Source: a virus
Length of the DNA: 64,000 nt
Reading direction: 5' to 3' (one strand)
Virus record (IMG/VR): IMGVR_UViG_3300020411_000483
Coordinates: 1-64,000 of that record
Shown here one piece after another: positions 15,051 through 25,000 of the stretch. How positions within the stretch are numbered: the stretch's first letter is position 1; each line of letters opens with the position of its first letter. Under the pieces are notes generated by a model. That model saw only the letters and a program-made list of their open reading frames with translations. It was not told the DNA's origin and did no database searches. Made by a program: the position numbers and the translations under genes.

Positions 15051-18000
15051 TTAAGCGAATGAGGAAATAGTCAAGTTAGTTACATCATTAGCACCAACGG
15101 TCTCTCCTTTCTTGAAGAATCCATCTACATTATCAACGGTAATTGCGTTAGTACCAAGTGCGGTAATAACAGCAGTTGTACCAGAGGTTCCCCCTGTTAC
15201 TGTTGCACCAACTTCCATCGTTGTGATATCTGAAAGTGCGAATGTTGCATTAACAAATACGGTAGCAATATCAATCGTTGCACCGTTTCCATGAATTGCA
15301 GAAACTGGGATAGTAGCATTTCCACCACCACCTGAGATAGTGATGACTTCAGATGCAGCGTAACCAGATCCATCATTATTAATTGTGACACCCGTTACTG
15401 CACCAGCAGAAGTTGTAATATCAACTGTCAATCCTGTACCAGATCCACTAGAAGATGTAGCAACTCCAGTTGCATTAGAGTATCCACTACCACCAGCACT
15501 GATGCTTCCAAGTGTCTTAACACCAGATGCGTTAGCATTAGCAATAGTTATTGTGTTTCCAGCAGCATATCCTGAGCCAGCAGTGTTAACTGTGACTCCA
15601 GTAATACCACCACTAGATGCTGTAATATCGACTGTTAGACTTGATCCATCACCTCCTGTTGCAGAAATGTTAGTACCTGAAGCGTATCCTGTGCCAGCAG
15701 TTAATGTTGCGTTGTTAAAGGTCTTAACACCACCAGCATTAGGGTTAGCGATTGAAAGTGTATCTCCAATTAGATATCCACTACCAGCAGCATTCAGAGC
15801 GATTGCAGTAATCACTCCACCTACTGTAGTAGTATCAACTGTTAGTCCACTACCTGTGCCTCCAGTGGTAGCAACTCCAGTGCCATTAGAGAATCCACCA
15901 ACACCATCGTTGGAAATGGATCCGAGAGTTACAACGGATCCAGGTGTTGGGTCTCCAGAGAGATTTAATGTTAATGTTGTTGAGGTCGCAAGGTTATTCA
16001 ACATTGCTCTTAATTGCTCATAAGCATTGTCGAGTTTTGCTTGGACTCTTGCCTCTGTATAGTAGAGGTTAGTTCCTTCTGCAAGACCACCAGTATTGTG
16101 GTTGGTTAGGTTTGCTGCCTGAGTAGCAGTTGCAGGAGTAATGTTAGCACTACCATCGAATGATGTGCCACCGATTGTCCTTGCTGTTGCTAGAGCAGTT
16201 GCAGTTGCTGCGTTTCCACTTGTGTCTTGACTACCAGCAGCATTAACGCCTGGTAGGTTGATATTGGCAGACCCATCAAAGGATACTCCACCAATCGTGC
16301 GAGCAGTTGCAAGTTTAGTTGCAGTTCCAGCATTACCTGTTGCATCACCAGTCACGTTACCAGTGATAGGACCAGCGAATCCTGTTGCAGTCAGAATTCC
16401 AGTCGCAGAGTTAAAGGTTAGGTTTGTACCAGTCTTAGGTGCTAGGTTACCAGTGGCACCTGTTGCGAATAGGACGTTACATGATGTATCTGTAGATTCA
16501 TCAGCAAGTGTAACGGTTGTTGCTATAGCAGCAGTACCAGAAGTATCTTGGTTACCAGCAGCGTTAACGCCTGGTAGATTAATGTCAGCAGAGCCATTGA
16601 AGGATACACCACCAATATTTCTTGCTGTTTCTAAAGTCGTAGCAGTGTCAGCGTTTCCAGTAAGGTCACCAGTTACATCTCCTGTTAACGTTCCGACGAT
16701 GTTTGTTGCCGAAAGAGTGTTAGTAGAAGGATTGTAAGTGATACCAGCGTCAGTATATACAGTCTCAGCAGTAGCTGAACCGTTGTCACTGTTGACAAAA
16801 GTTGGATAGTATGATGCATTGCCAGATCCTTGGATAGTCTTGACCTGCGTTGCTGTATCAGCATTACCAGTTAGGTCACCAGTTACATTACCTGTTAAGG
16901 TTGCAGTAATAGTGCCAGCAGCAAAGTTGCCTGATCCGTCTCTTAGGACTAAGTTATTCGCAGAGTTGGATGCTGTTGAAGCAACGTTAATTGTTGTGTT
17001 ACCTGAAACACCATCAGCATTTGTAAGAGTAACACCAGAGTTAGCTGTAACAGCTAATGTGCGTTGTGCATATGTATTTGCAGCAGTCCTTACAACGTAT
17101 CCTGTGCCAGACATTCCTGCTAAAGCAGTAATATCAGCATCAACAAATGTTGTAGTAATGCTTACGTCTGCACTACCGTTGAATGCAACGGTACCAGAAA
17201 CAGCTCCAGCAACAGCAATATTTCGTGCTGTCTGTAAAGTTGTTGCTGTAGATGCATTACCAGTTAAGGCAGCAGTAATTGTACCTGCTGCGAAGTTACC
17301 AGATGCATCACGATTAACAACTGTAGATGCAGTATTTGCAGTAGCAGTTGTCATGCCATCTAACAAGTCTGCGTTTAGATTGTTAATCTTATCTGTTGTT
17401 GGAATAACAAGTGCAGGACCAGATGAAACCTGTGAGATGATTTGACCATCTACAGTTAGTGTGCCATCTATATTTGCATTGTTATCAATGTCAACTGATG
17501 TACCAGCACCAGTTACATTAATAGACCCAACTCTTAAAGCACCATCGGTGCCTGCCATTACCTCAGCAGTATTTGTAACTGTTGTTAGGAATGTGAACTG
17601 TTGGGAGGATCTATCGAATCCGAAGAAACCAATTTTCGCTGAGCCGTCGTAATAACGGAATTCAACACCACGATCCTTAGCGTCGTCAGACGACGGTGCT
17701 GTGTCACCACCCAAAGTAATAACAGGGTCGTCGAGAGTAGTGACCGTGCTGTTGACAGTAGTGGTTGTGCCATTTACAATTAGGTTACCTCCAACCGTCA
17801 TGTCGTTGTGTAGAGTAGCATCTCCTGTGCTTACATCTACCATAAATGCGTTGCGTGTGTTAGCAGAATCATATACGATAAAGTCTCCACCAACGTAGGT
17901 GTTCTTATCGATTGTTGCACCACCAGCAACTTGCAATGCAACTGATCCATCTGCTAGAGATGTTGCTTCGTCTGTATTACTTACTACTAAATTACCTGAT

Positions 18001-21000
18001 ATATCTGCACTGTTGTTAAGGTCTAAAGTACCTGTCAACTCTGTATTGCCGTAGACTCGTGCCCCGCCACCAACTGCTAGGTTTTTAGCTAGTCCTATAC
18101 CACCAGAGAATCTTGCAGCACCATCAGCAGCATATGATCCTGTTAGAGTTTGCTCTGTGTTATTAGTATGTGTGTTGACACCTGATGTGCCAAATGTATC
18201 GTTAATCTGTGTCGCATCACCAACGGTTAATGTACCAATAATGTTAGTGTTACCGTTGTCAGTATCAACTTCAAACTTAGTAACAGCAGAACCGTTTTGG
18301 ACCGTAAGAGTTTTATTAGCATCGTTAATTAATACACCTGATGTGATTGTAACTGCTTCATCTACGGTAAGTGTGCCGTCAATAACGGTATTACCAGTTG
18401 CAGCAGCAATAGTAAACTTGTTTGTGCCAATATCAAAGTTTCCATCAATTCCTACAGCACTTGTTACATCTAATGTACCAGCTATTACTGTATTACCATT
18501 ATCTGAATCGACAGTAAACTTATCTGCTCCAGCATTATTTTCGATGGTAAACATCTTACCATCACCATTGATGTTAACGTTACTTTGGAAAGTAGCATTA
18601 CCATCTACATTTAAAGTCGTATCAAAATCACCTGCACCATTTACAGTGAGGTCACCTGCAACAACTGTATTACCATTGTCTGTATCAATAGTAAACTTGT
18701 CAGCAGATGAATTGTTTTGTACTTTAAAGAATTTGTTATCTGCGTTGATAGTAACATTGTCTTGGAATGTTGCTCCACCATCAACGTTTAGAGTCGAATC
18801 AAAGTCAACTCCATTTGTTACATCAAGAGTACCTTGAATTTCTGTATTACCTGTAGCACCTAGGACACTAAACTTAACTGTGTCTCCAGAGTTTTTCTTA
18901 CCAACGAAAAGACCTTCGCCAGATCCTGTAGCACCAATATGTAAATTCTGAGCAATACCTCCACCACCATATACTCTTAGGTTAGAAGTATTGTGTGTAG
19001 CATAAGTTGGATTGTAAGCAACACTACTACCAACCCTAAACTTATATCTTACCTGCAACCAGTTCCGTAAACCCCAACTCTCTGTTCCACTATCTCTCTG
19101 GTTGAAGTTACCATTTAGATAGATGTCATTATTAAATAACACATCCTTAGCAAAGTAACCACCACCATCACATCTTAATGCACCATAGTCACTACTCTGA
19201 ATTTCATAAAGGTTTGTGCTGTTGTTTAGAGCAACGTTAGGCTCATCAGTTGATTCAAAGTAAACTAAAGATGCTACGTTTAGATTAGCATTAGCATCGA
19301 TATTACCAGTGTTAGTTAAGACACCACCAATCTCAGCATTACCTGTTGTAGTATGGAAGGTAGTTTTAGTTGTGCCACTACCATTCTTTAATTCAAATGT
19401 CTTAGAAGCACCTTGGAATACAATATTATCATCAAATCTACTTGTAGAGTTGGCACGGAATGTCCCATCTACATCTAAAAGTCCACCAATATTAACTGCT
19501 TGTCCAATACCAGCACCACCTGCTACTACCAAATCTCCAGTAGTATTAGATGTTGAGTTAGTATTTGTTGTAAGTTTTAAATTACCAGCGATGATCCCTG
19601 CATCTGTTCCAGAGAATACTTCTGAGGTATTTGTGGCATTGTAGAGGAAGGAGAATGCTCCTGTATGACCTCCAAGATCAGAGGCCGAATCGTCGTAACC
19701 AAAGAATCCAATTCTTGCTTGAGAGTCATAGTATCTGAATTCAACTCCTCGATCCTTATTGTCGTCCGAAGTTGGAGCAGTATCACCGCCAAGAGTAAGA
19801 ATAACATCATCCACCTGCATAGTAGTGGAATTAACTGTTGTAGTCGTGCCATCTACTTGTAAATCTCCATGTATCCTACAGGTACCAGAGACAGCTCTAT
19901 CATCACCTGGGTCGAGGTGTAAAGTAGCACCAGTTGATCCTATGTAATCAGCTTGGAATTTTGTCCCTTCAACATGTACCTTACCATTAGTTCCTTCAGT
20001 TGCTTTAATATCAACTAAGTCTTCTGCTGTAATATTAAGTGTGCTTGATCCTGCACCAGAGTTAGTAACACCTAAATTAAATGTTCTAGCATTACTTGAA
20101 TTCTGTGTAGACTGAATAGTGAAGTTTCCATCACCAGTCTTGTCTATAGTTTGTGAAGCCCCTCCGTCGAAGGTAACGTCTGGATCACTGAAATAGGATC
20201 TGACGTTGACATCAATCTCTCCAGCACCACCATCACCCGTATTATTTGCGCCAAACAGTAAAGCACCACTTGTGTTATTAACCTTGACATAGTTAAGATA
20301 GTTAAAACCTTTGTTTGCTGTAGCAGCAGTCTTCTCACTGTCTAACGAGAAGTCTTCCTTCGTATTGCTATCAGAGAAGGATATTTTATTGTTTTGAAGT
20401 TGAGTATTGTCAACACCAGCAGCAGAAATGCTAACATGACCTGCTGCTGATACATCAAAATCTTCTTGAGCAAAGGAAGCGAGTCCTTTTTGTTGTGTTG
20501 TAACAGCACCCAAGTATCTCCACGATCCAGCATCGCTAGTATCTGAATGAGTTGGTGCCCCAGCTCCTGCCGAAATACCCGCAATGGCTTGATAAAGCTT
20601 CGATGCGTTAGTAATCTTATCGTCTCTGGAATAGGTCGTTGCTGCATTATATGCTGCTGCTGTAGTTCCTTCTACTGCTGTTGCAATAGGAAGTGTCGCT
20701 GATGCTGTTAGTCTACCATATGCATCAACTGTATAGTTTGTAGCGTTAACAGTCTGTGATCCACCAGCAGATGTTAATGATGCTGCGTTATATTCAGCAG
20801 CAGTTACAGCAGTTGTAATTAGGTCAATGGTTGGGTTTGCTGATATACCACCACCATCTGAAATTTGAATTCTTTGTGCAGTACCAGTGATAGTCCTGGT
20901 TGCCATAGTACCAGCAGAAGTCCTAGAAATTAATCCAGTAGTTGTTAATCCTGCAACAGCAATCAGATCATTATCATATGGTTGAGCAGATGATCCCTCA

Positions 21001-21509
21001 ACTGTACCGTCGAGACCATATGCAGCAAGAGTAGTTGGGTTTGAAGCATTTGTAATTCTACCTTTAGCATCAACTACTACTTTAGTATATGTCCCAGTAG
21101 GTGTTGCTGTGCCATCATAATGAGGCAGAGTAGAAATAAGTGAAAGAGAAGTATTAAGCGTTAGGTTTGCACTACCATCAAAAACACCAGTAGCAGAAAC
21201 GTCATCAGCTAATTGAAATTGTCTAGTTGAAGCAAGTCTTGAAGCAGTAGAAGAGTTACCAATAAGCGTTGAAGTAATTGTGCCAGCAGCAAAGTTACCG
21301 TCGGCATCTCGTTGTACTAAAGTATTTGCAGTGTTTGAAGTTGATTCTACTGGTCTCTCATAACGTAATGAGTTCCATGCGGTTACACCATCTCCGATTT
21401 TAAACCGACCAGTATCCAACTCTATACCTAACTCACCTTGTGCTAGTGTAGGGTTGGCGTTTGCCCATTCTTGGGCACCACCTCGTCTTAATTGAATTCT
21501 ATTTGCCAT
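15051..21509 (-). CDS. Large repetitive fibre-like structural protein, 2,152 aa
   Basis: Probable long fibre or adhesin. Residues 1-50 (MANRIQLRRGGAQEWANANP, then 'GELGIELDTGRFKIGDG') are the N-terminal attachment motif common in phage tail-fibre and tropism-determinant proteins. The shaft is built of repeats: 'ARNIGGVSFNGSADINLPG' units, 'NGNTVIAGTLDV' units, and two copies of a motif with 'TLGGDTAP' and 'RGVEFRYYD' (about residues 555-650 and 1245-1330). The C-terminal about 280 residues carry GSGY beta repeats and a final VGATVTGG module. No chaperone or peptidase domain is visible at the end. It lies where whisker/neck accessory genes sit relative to gp13. It has its own late box 35 nt upstream. 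Host recognition is inference. Confidence 0.8.
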   Translation of the reverse strand: MANRIQLRRGGAQEWANANPTLAQGELGIELDTGRFKIGDGVTAWNSLRYERPVESTSNTANTLVQRDADGNFAAGTITSTLIGNSSTASRLASTRQFQLADDVSATGVFDGSANLTLNTSLSLISTLPHYDGTATPTGTYTKVVVDAKGRITNASNPTTLAAYGLDGTVEGSSAQPYDNDLIAVAGLTTTGLISRTSAGTMATRTITGTAQRIQISDGGGISANPTIDLITTAVTAAEYNAASLTSAGGSQTVNATNYTVDAYGRLTASATLPIATAVEGTTAAAYNAATTYSRDDKITNASKLYQAIAGISAGAGAPTHSDTSDAGSWRYLGAVTTQQKGLASFAQEDFDVSAAGHVSISAAGVDNTQLQNNKISFSDSNTKEDFSLDSEKTAATANKGFNYLNYVKVNNTSGALLFGANNTGDGGAGEIDVNVRSYFSDPDVTFDGGASQTIDKTGDGNFTIQSTQNSSNARTFNLGVTNSGAGSSTLNITAEDLVDIKATEGTNGKVHVEGTKFQADYIGSTGATLHLDPGDDRAVSGTCRIHGDLQVDGTTTTVNSTTMQVDDVILTLGGDTAPTSDDNKDRGVEFRYYDSQARIGFFGYDDSASDLGGHTGAFSFLYNATNTSEVFSGTDAGIIAGNLKLTTNTNSTSNTTGDLVVAGGAGIGQAVNIGGLLDVDGTFRANSTSRFDDNIVFQGASKTFELKNGSGTTKTTFHTTTGNAEIGGVLTNTGNIDANANLNVASLVYFESTDEPNVALNNSTNLYEIQSSDYGALRCDGGGYFAKDVLFNNDIYLNGNFNQRDSGTESWGLRNWLQVRYKFRVGSSVAYNPTYATHNTSNLRVYGGGGIAQNLHIGATGSGEGLFVGKKNSGDTVKFSVLGATGNTEIQGTLDVTNGVDFDSTLNVDGGATFQDNVTINADNKFFKVQNNSSADKFTIDTDNGNTVVAGDLTVNGAGDFDTTLNVDGNATFQSNVNINGDGKMFTIENNAGADKFTVDSDNGNTVIAGTLDVTSAVGIDGNFDIGTNKFTIAAATGNTVIDGTLTVDEAVTITSGVLINDANKTLTVQNGSAVTKFEVDTDNGNTNIIGTLTVGDATQINDTFGTSGVNTHTNNTEQTLTGSYAADGAARFSGGIGLAKNLAVGGGARVYGNTELTGTLDLNNSADISGNLVVSNTDEATSLADGSVALQVAGGATIDKNTYVGGDFIVYDSANTRNAFMVDVSTGDATLHNDMTVGGNLIVNGTTTTVNSTVTTLDDPVITLGGDTAPSSDDAKDRGVEFRYYDGSAKIGFFGFDRSSQQFTFLTTVTNTAEVMAGTDGALRVGSINVTGAGTSVDIDNNANIDGTLTVDGQIISQVSSGPALVIPTTDKINNLNADLLDGMTTATANTASTVVNRDASGNFAAGTITAALTGNASTATTLQTARNIAVAGAVSGTVAFNGSADVSITTTFVDADITALAGMSGTGYVVRTAANTYAQRTLAVTANSGVTLTNADGVSGNTTINVASTASNSANNLVLRDGSGNFAAGTITATLTGNVTGDLTGNADTATQVKTIQGSGNASYYPTFVNSDNGSATAETVYTDAGITYNPSTNTLSATNIVGTLTGDVTGDLTGNADTATTLETARNIGGVSFNGSADINLPGVNAAGNQDTSGTAAIATTVTLADESTDTSCNVLFATGATGNLAPKTGTNLTFNSATGILTATGFAGPITGNVTGDATGNAGTATKLATARTIGGVSFDGSANINLPGVNAAGSQDTSGNAATATALATARTIGGTSFDGSANITPATATQAANLTNHNTGGLAEGTNLYYTEARVQAKLDNAYEQLRAMLNNLATSTTLTLNLSGDPTPGSVVTLGSISNDGVGGFSNGTGVATTGGTGSGLTVDTTTVGGVITAIALNAAGSGYLIGDTLSIANPNAGGVKTFNNATLTAGTGYASGTNISATGGDGSSLTVDITASSGGITGVTVNTAGSGYAAGNTITIANANASGVKTLGSISAGGSGYSNATGVATSSSGSGTGLTVDITTSAGAVTGVTINNDGSGYAASEVITISGGGGNATIPVSAIHGNGATIDIATVFVNATFALSDITTMEVGATVTGGTSGTTAVITALGTNAITVDNVDGFFKKGETVGANDVTNLTISSFA
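15350..15910 (-). repeat. GSGY beta repeats at the fibre C-terminus
   Basis: Three to four degenerate in-frame units of about 50 codons, each with an 'AGSGYAAGNTITIANANA'-type core and a Gly-rich turn. They match the GSGY units in gp8, the 1,382-aa protein and the giant protein. Confidence 0.75.
16080..17300 (-). repeat. In-frame 'ARTIGG' repeat block in the fibre gene
   Basis: Repeated units around 'LATARTIGGVSFDGSANI', 'GVNAAGSQDTSGNA' and 'GTITATLTGN', about 50-70 codons each with near-identical stretches of DNA. Such direct repeats could promote length variation by recombination (inference). Confidence 0.75.
18230..18870 (-). repeat. Four tandem 'NGNTVIAGTLTV' units in the fibre gene
   Basis: Four successive units of about 45-55 codons with the pattern 'ADKFTIDTDNGNTVVAGDLT' followed by an 'LNVDGNATFQSNVNINGD'-type stretch; the DNA copies are visibly similar. 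Confidence 0.8.
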
Positions 21510-21543
21510 TTTGTTAGGACAACGCTAGTACTTGCTTCCAAGT

Positions 21544-21551
21544 TATTTATG
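21544..21551 (-). promoter_or_regulatory. Late-type promoter of the fibre gene and gp13-gp16
   Basis: Minus-strand CATAAATA, 35 nt before the fibre ATG and directly after the terminator of the upstream unit. Confidence 0.65.
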
Positions 21552-21555
21552 TCAT

Positions 21556-21578
21556 TAAAAAGGGGGACTTACTCCCCC
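21556..21578 (-). terminator. Rho-independent terminator after the coiled-coil pair
   Basis: Six-bp GC-rich stem (21562-21567 with 21573-21578, GGGGGA/TCCCCC) with a 5-nt loop, followed on the minus strand by a short U run. The stop codon of the 76-aa gene lies in the hairpin. Confidence 0.8.
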
Positions 21579-21799
21579 GTGACTATTTCGTCTGTTACGT
21601 TAGTGTTTTCAGGTTCTTCTGGTTTCTCTATAAAGTAATCCAGTGTCTCTAAAGCACCTTGTAATTTCAGGGCAGTAACTTCATTTTCTCTAATTTTTGC
21701 AGCCAATTTTTTGTTTTCTTCTAGCAAGGCAGTGTACCTTGTTTGAAACTGTGACTGCATTTCCTCTTGGGAAACCTTTTCAACTGGTTGGTCTGTCAT
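21569..21799 (-). CDS. Small coiled-coil protein, 76 aa
   Basis: Begins MTDQPVEKVSQEEMQSQFQT and contains a heptad-like helix at about residues 15-58 ('YTALLEENKKLAAKIREN'), then an acidic tail. No known domain. It overlaps the preceding 78-aa gene by 20 nt and ends in a terminator hairpin. It may be an accessory structural or assembly helper for the large proteins around it (inference from position only). Confidence 0.75.
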   Translation of the reverse strand: MTDQPVEKVSQEEMQSQFQTRYTALLEENKKLAAKIRENEVTALKLQGALETLDYFIEKPEEPENTNVTDEIVTGE

Positions 21800-22016
21800 G
21801 ATCTTTAGCTAACGTTAGTAATAAGGATTTAATTTCACCCAATTCAGATTTTAACTCAGAAACATCATTTTGTAAAGTGTTAATCTTCTTTTCTTTAGCC
21901 TTCTCAGCATTTACTCCTGCCATATATTTTAAATATGCTGATTGATTTCCTAAATCAACCCCTCCAGAGTCGGTATCTTTAAACCATCCCTGTAGGTCTT
22001 TCACTGGCACTTTCAT
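21780..22016 (-). CDS. Small protein with C-terminal coiled coil, 78 aa
   Basis: Begins MKVPVKDLQGWFKDTDSGGV; residues about 35-70 are a Lys/Glu/Leu helix ('LQNDVSELKSELGEIKSLLL'). Its ATG overlaps the stop of the 2,408-aa gene (TAATG), a typical coupling arrangement. Function unknown; assembly helper is a guess. Confidence 0.75.
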   Translation of the reverse strand: MKVPVKDLQGWFKDTDSGGVDLGNQSAYLKYMAGVNAEKAKEKKINTLQNDVSELKSELGEIKSLLLTLAKDHDRPTS

Positions 22017-25000
22017 TAGATTGCTAAAGCGATTCCTCTAAAGTCTTTAATTACAGGACTGTATGCTTGACTTGGTGAAGCGAATACAATCTTAATCTGG
22101 AATTGGTCAAACGACAAACCAGAAACCTCATATTCATAATCCTTAAACACGTAGTTATCAGTTGTACCAGGTACTATCTGATTAGCGGTAGGGAAGAATT
22201 CAAACCCGAATTTTTCAATTGGGTCAGTGTTTCCAGTTGGACGCACTCTATATAGGACTCTAATAATAGCATTAGTTGGGCGGAAAGCCGCAAACATTGC
22301 TTTAATAGCACCAGAAGAGTTTGTCAATGTAGCAGTTCTTGTTATATAAACTGCTTCATGCTCATCACCAGTAGAAAGTTTAGCAGAATCTATATTACTT
22401 GGGTTATTAATTCGGTTAGAAACTAATACTGCACTCATCCTATCAGTATCAATAATAGGAGAAACGTTAGTTGCTGTTGTCTTTAAGTTTAAATCTAACC
22501 TTAAAGACTTCTCACCACTCAATTCTTCAGATTCATTAATCTGTGAACAAATCAGTTTAGGTGAGGTCAACTGATTGTTGTTTTGTATTAGAAGGTCATA
22601 GAAGATTCCATCATTTGCAAAAGAACCAGATAGTGATGTTGCACCATCGTTAATAGATGTGCCACTAATAAAGTTTGCTCTTGCTGTAATAGAAGTCTTA
22701 GGTAGAATCATCCTCTGGATTTGAGGAACGATATTCTCAAACTGTAAGTTTTGAGTAGCAGTTGCATTTGCACCACCACCTCTAATACCTACATCACCAA
22801 GAGATGTAACTGCAATTTCATAAGAATCCAATGTAGGATTCTGAATAGCAGCATGTGTCTTATTCAATTCTGGTAAAGGAATACCATCAAGGTTATAACA
22901 TGACACTACAGACTCATCTGCATGAGATGCAGCAGTTGTATTATCTTGTGCTCTTGCTTGAATAGTCATTGTCTTACCATCATTAGAGATAGCAGAGTAT
23001 GACATTATTTCAGTACCAATCTTAATAAATCCTACGTTAGATGCACTAATTGCTTGTCCATTAATTGTCTTATGGAATGCACTAGCATCATTAACTGTTA
23101 TGGATGTATCTGTTGCTGAAATAGCAGCAGTTAGATATGTATCACTAATCTCAGATATCAAACCTGTCAATGTGACATTGTTTGAGATGTCATGCATTGC
23201 ATGATTAGTATGATACACCTTAATCTTCCTTTGATCAGTAGTATATGTTGGTGTAACGTCAGGGAATGCATCGGAAATTGCTCCAGTCTCTACAGCGTCA
23301 CCAGATGGAGTGAAGACATTAACAGTTGCAGTCTTACCAGATGTGCCACCTGTTATAACTTCAGTTGAGTTGGTAAAGTCATCAGAGACAGATGTCAATG
23401 CAAACGTTGCTGCACCACCACCATTGTCTGTCCAAGTACCTACAACAGCAGTTGGAGCACCAGAGGAGTTACCAGTAATGGTTTCTCCAACAGTAAATGC
23501 ACCAGATGCACCTGTTACAGTCATTGCAGCAGTTGTCTTAGATGATACGATACGGTTAGTTACGGTACCACCAGCAGAAGAACCTTGTGCAAATGTACCT
23601 GAGATATTATCTAATGTAATAGCAACACCAGCAGTTAAGGTTTCAACTTTAACAATTGTACCTTCTGCAAGAGTTGTCTTCTGATAAACTCTAGCACCAA
23701 CAGTATATGGTAGTGTTGTAGAGTTAAGTACTAAACGAATTTGAGGTTGGAAAGTTTCAATAGGATCTCTTCTCAGTGCTAATACACCTTTATTACCAAC
23801 ACCTAGTTTAGCGTTGTTTAATGTAACCTGAGTATTACCACTATTATCGAATTCTGCTCTATAGATACTAAACTTCAAATCTTCGTATTGGTCAGCAGTC
23901 CATGTAGATGCGTTTTGTGATTTGAATAACACACCAGCATATGGCTGCTCAGATATAGTCCTGTCTCCAGTAATATCTAACTCACCCATTCGAGATATCC
24001 AAACCTGATATGAGTTGGAGTCAGAGAGCAATACGAAACAATGCTCTTGAGACTGAGGAATATAAACTGGTGCTCTGAATGTAAACTTAGTAGCAACCGC
24101 ACCAACTTCAGATAACTGAACTTGTGATGGGTTTAAAGTTGTATCAGAGAATGGAAGAATGGTCTTCGTAGGATAACCATTTTCCATAGTCCTTATCTGC
24201 ATTGAGATAGGGATGTTTGTATCTTTTGTATTGAAGTAAACGTCAACAGAAGTTAGATATACACCACCTTCTTCGTCACAAATAAATGATTGTGCAAGAG
24301 GGTCATACCAACCAATCTGTCTTGTCTCTGTCCTAGTGGTATTAATAACTCTTTCTTCTGTTACTGTATCACGGACAACTTCAGCATTTCTTATAGCAAG
24401 AATATTTTCTTGGACTGTATTTAATGTACCTGTTGCTGAGTATTCAGTTTCAGCAGATGAATCTACTGTACCAGCAAGTCTACTATCTGAATCAGATGTA
24501 GTAAAACGTAATGTCCTACTACCAGTAGCCCAACGTGGGTTAGTATTTACACCTGGATTTGGAATAAAGAATGACCCAGAGAATTGACCTAATCTATCAG
24601 AAAGGACTCTTCTATCTTTAACAACTGCTTTAGCACCTGAAGCACCTGTTAGAATCTCACCAACTTGCATATTACCATAGTAATCACCAACTGCTTGCTC
24701 TGCAAGAGAGTCAAGGTCGATGTTTAGATATGCAGTAGTTGATGCATATGATGTAGCAGTTGCAGTATCATCATATGGACTGTATTCAAACTTATCATTA
24801 GGTGCTGCAACTTTAAATCTTACACCACTTGTCTCACCTACAACGGTTTCTCCAATAACAAATGGAGTTGAGTTTGTCCTAGCATCCACAGCAGGATCCT
24901 TAACTAACTCAATAATCTTAGGCATTATATAACCATCTATATTTGTGCCATCAAAGAATGTGAAGAATTGAGTCCTAGGCTTCATACGGACAACATTCAC

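Noticed and set aside
15385-18837. Several plus-strand open frames of 150-226 codons (15385-16023, 16258-16737, 16819-17445, 18157-18837)
   Set aside because: All are antisense to the repetitive fibre gene. Their Val/Ala/Pro-rich sequences are mirror products of Gly/Thr/Asn repeat codons; no domain or ribosome site supports them.
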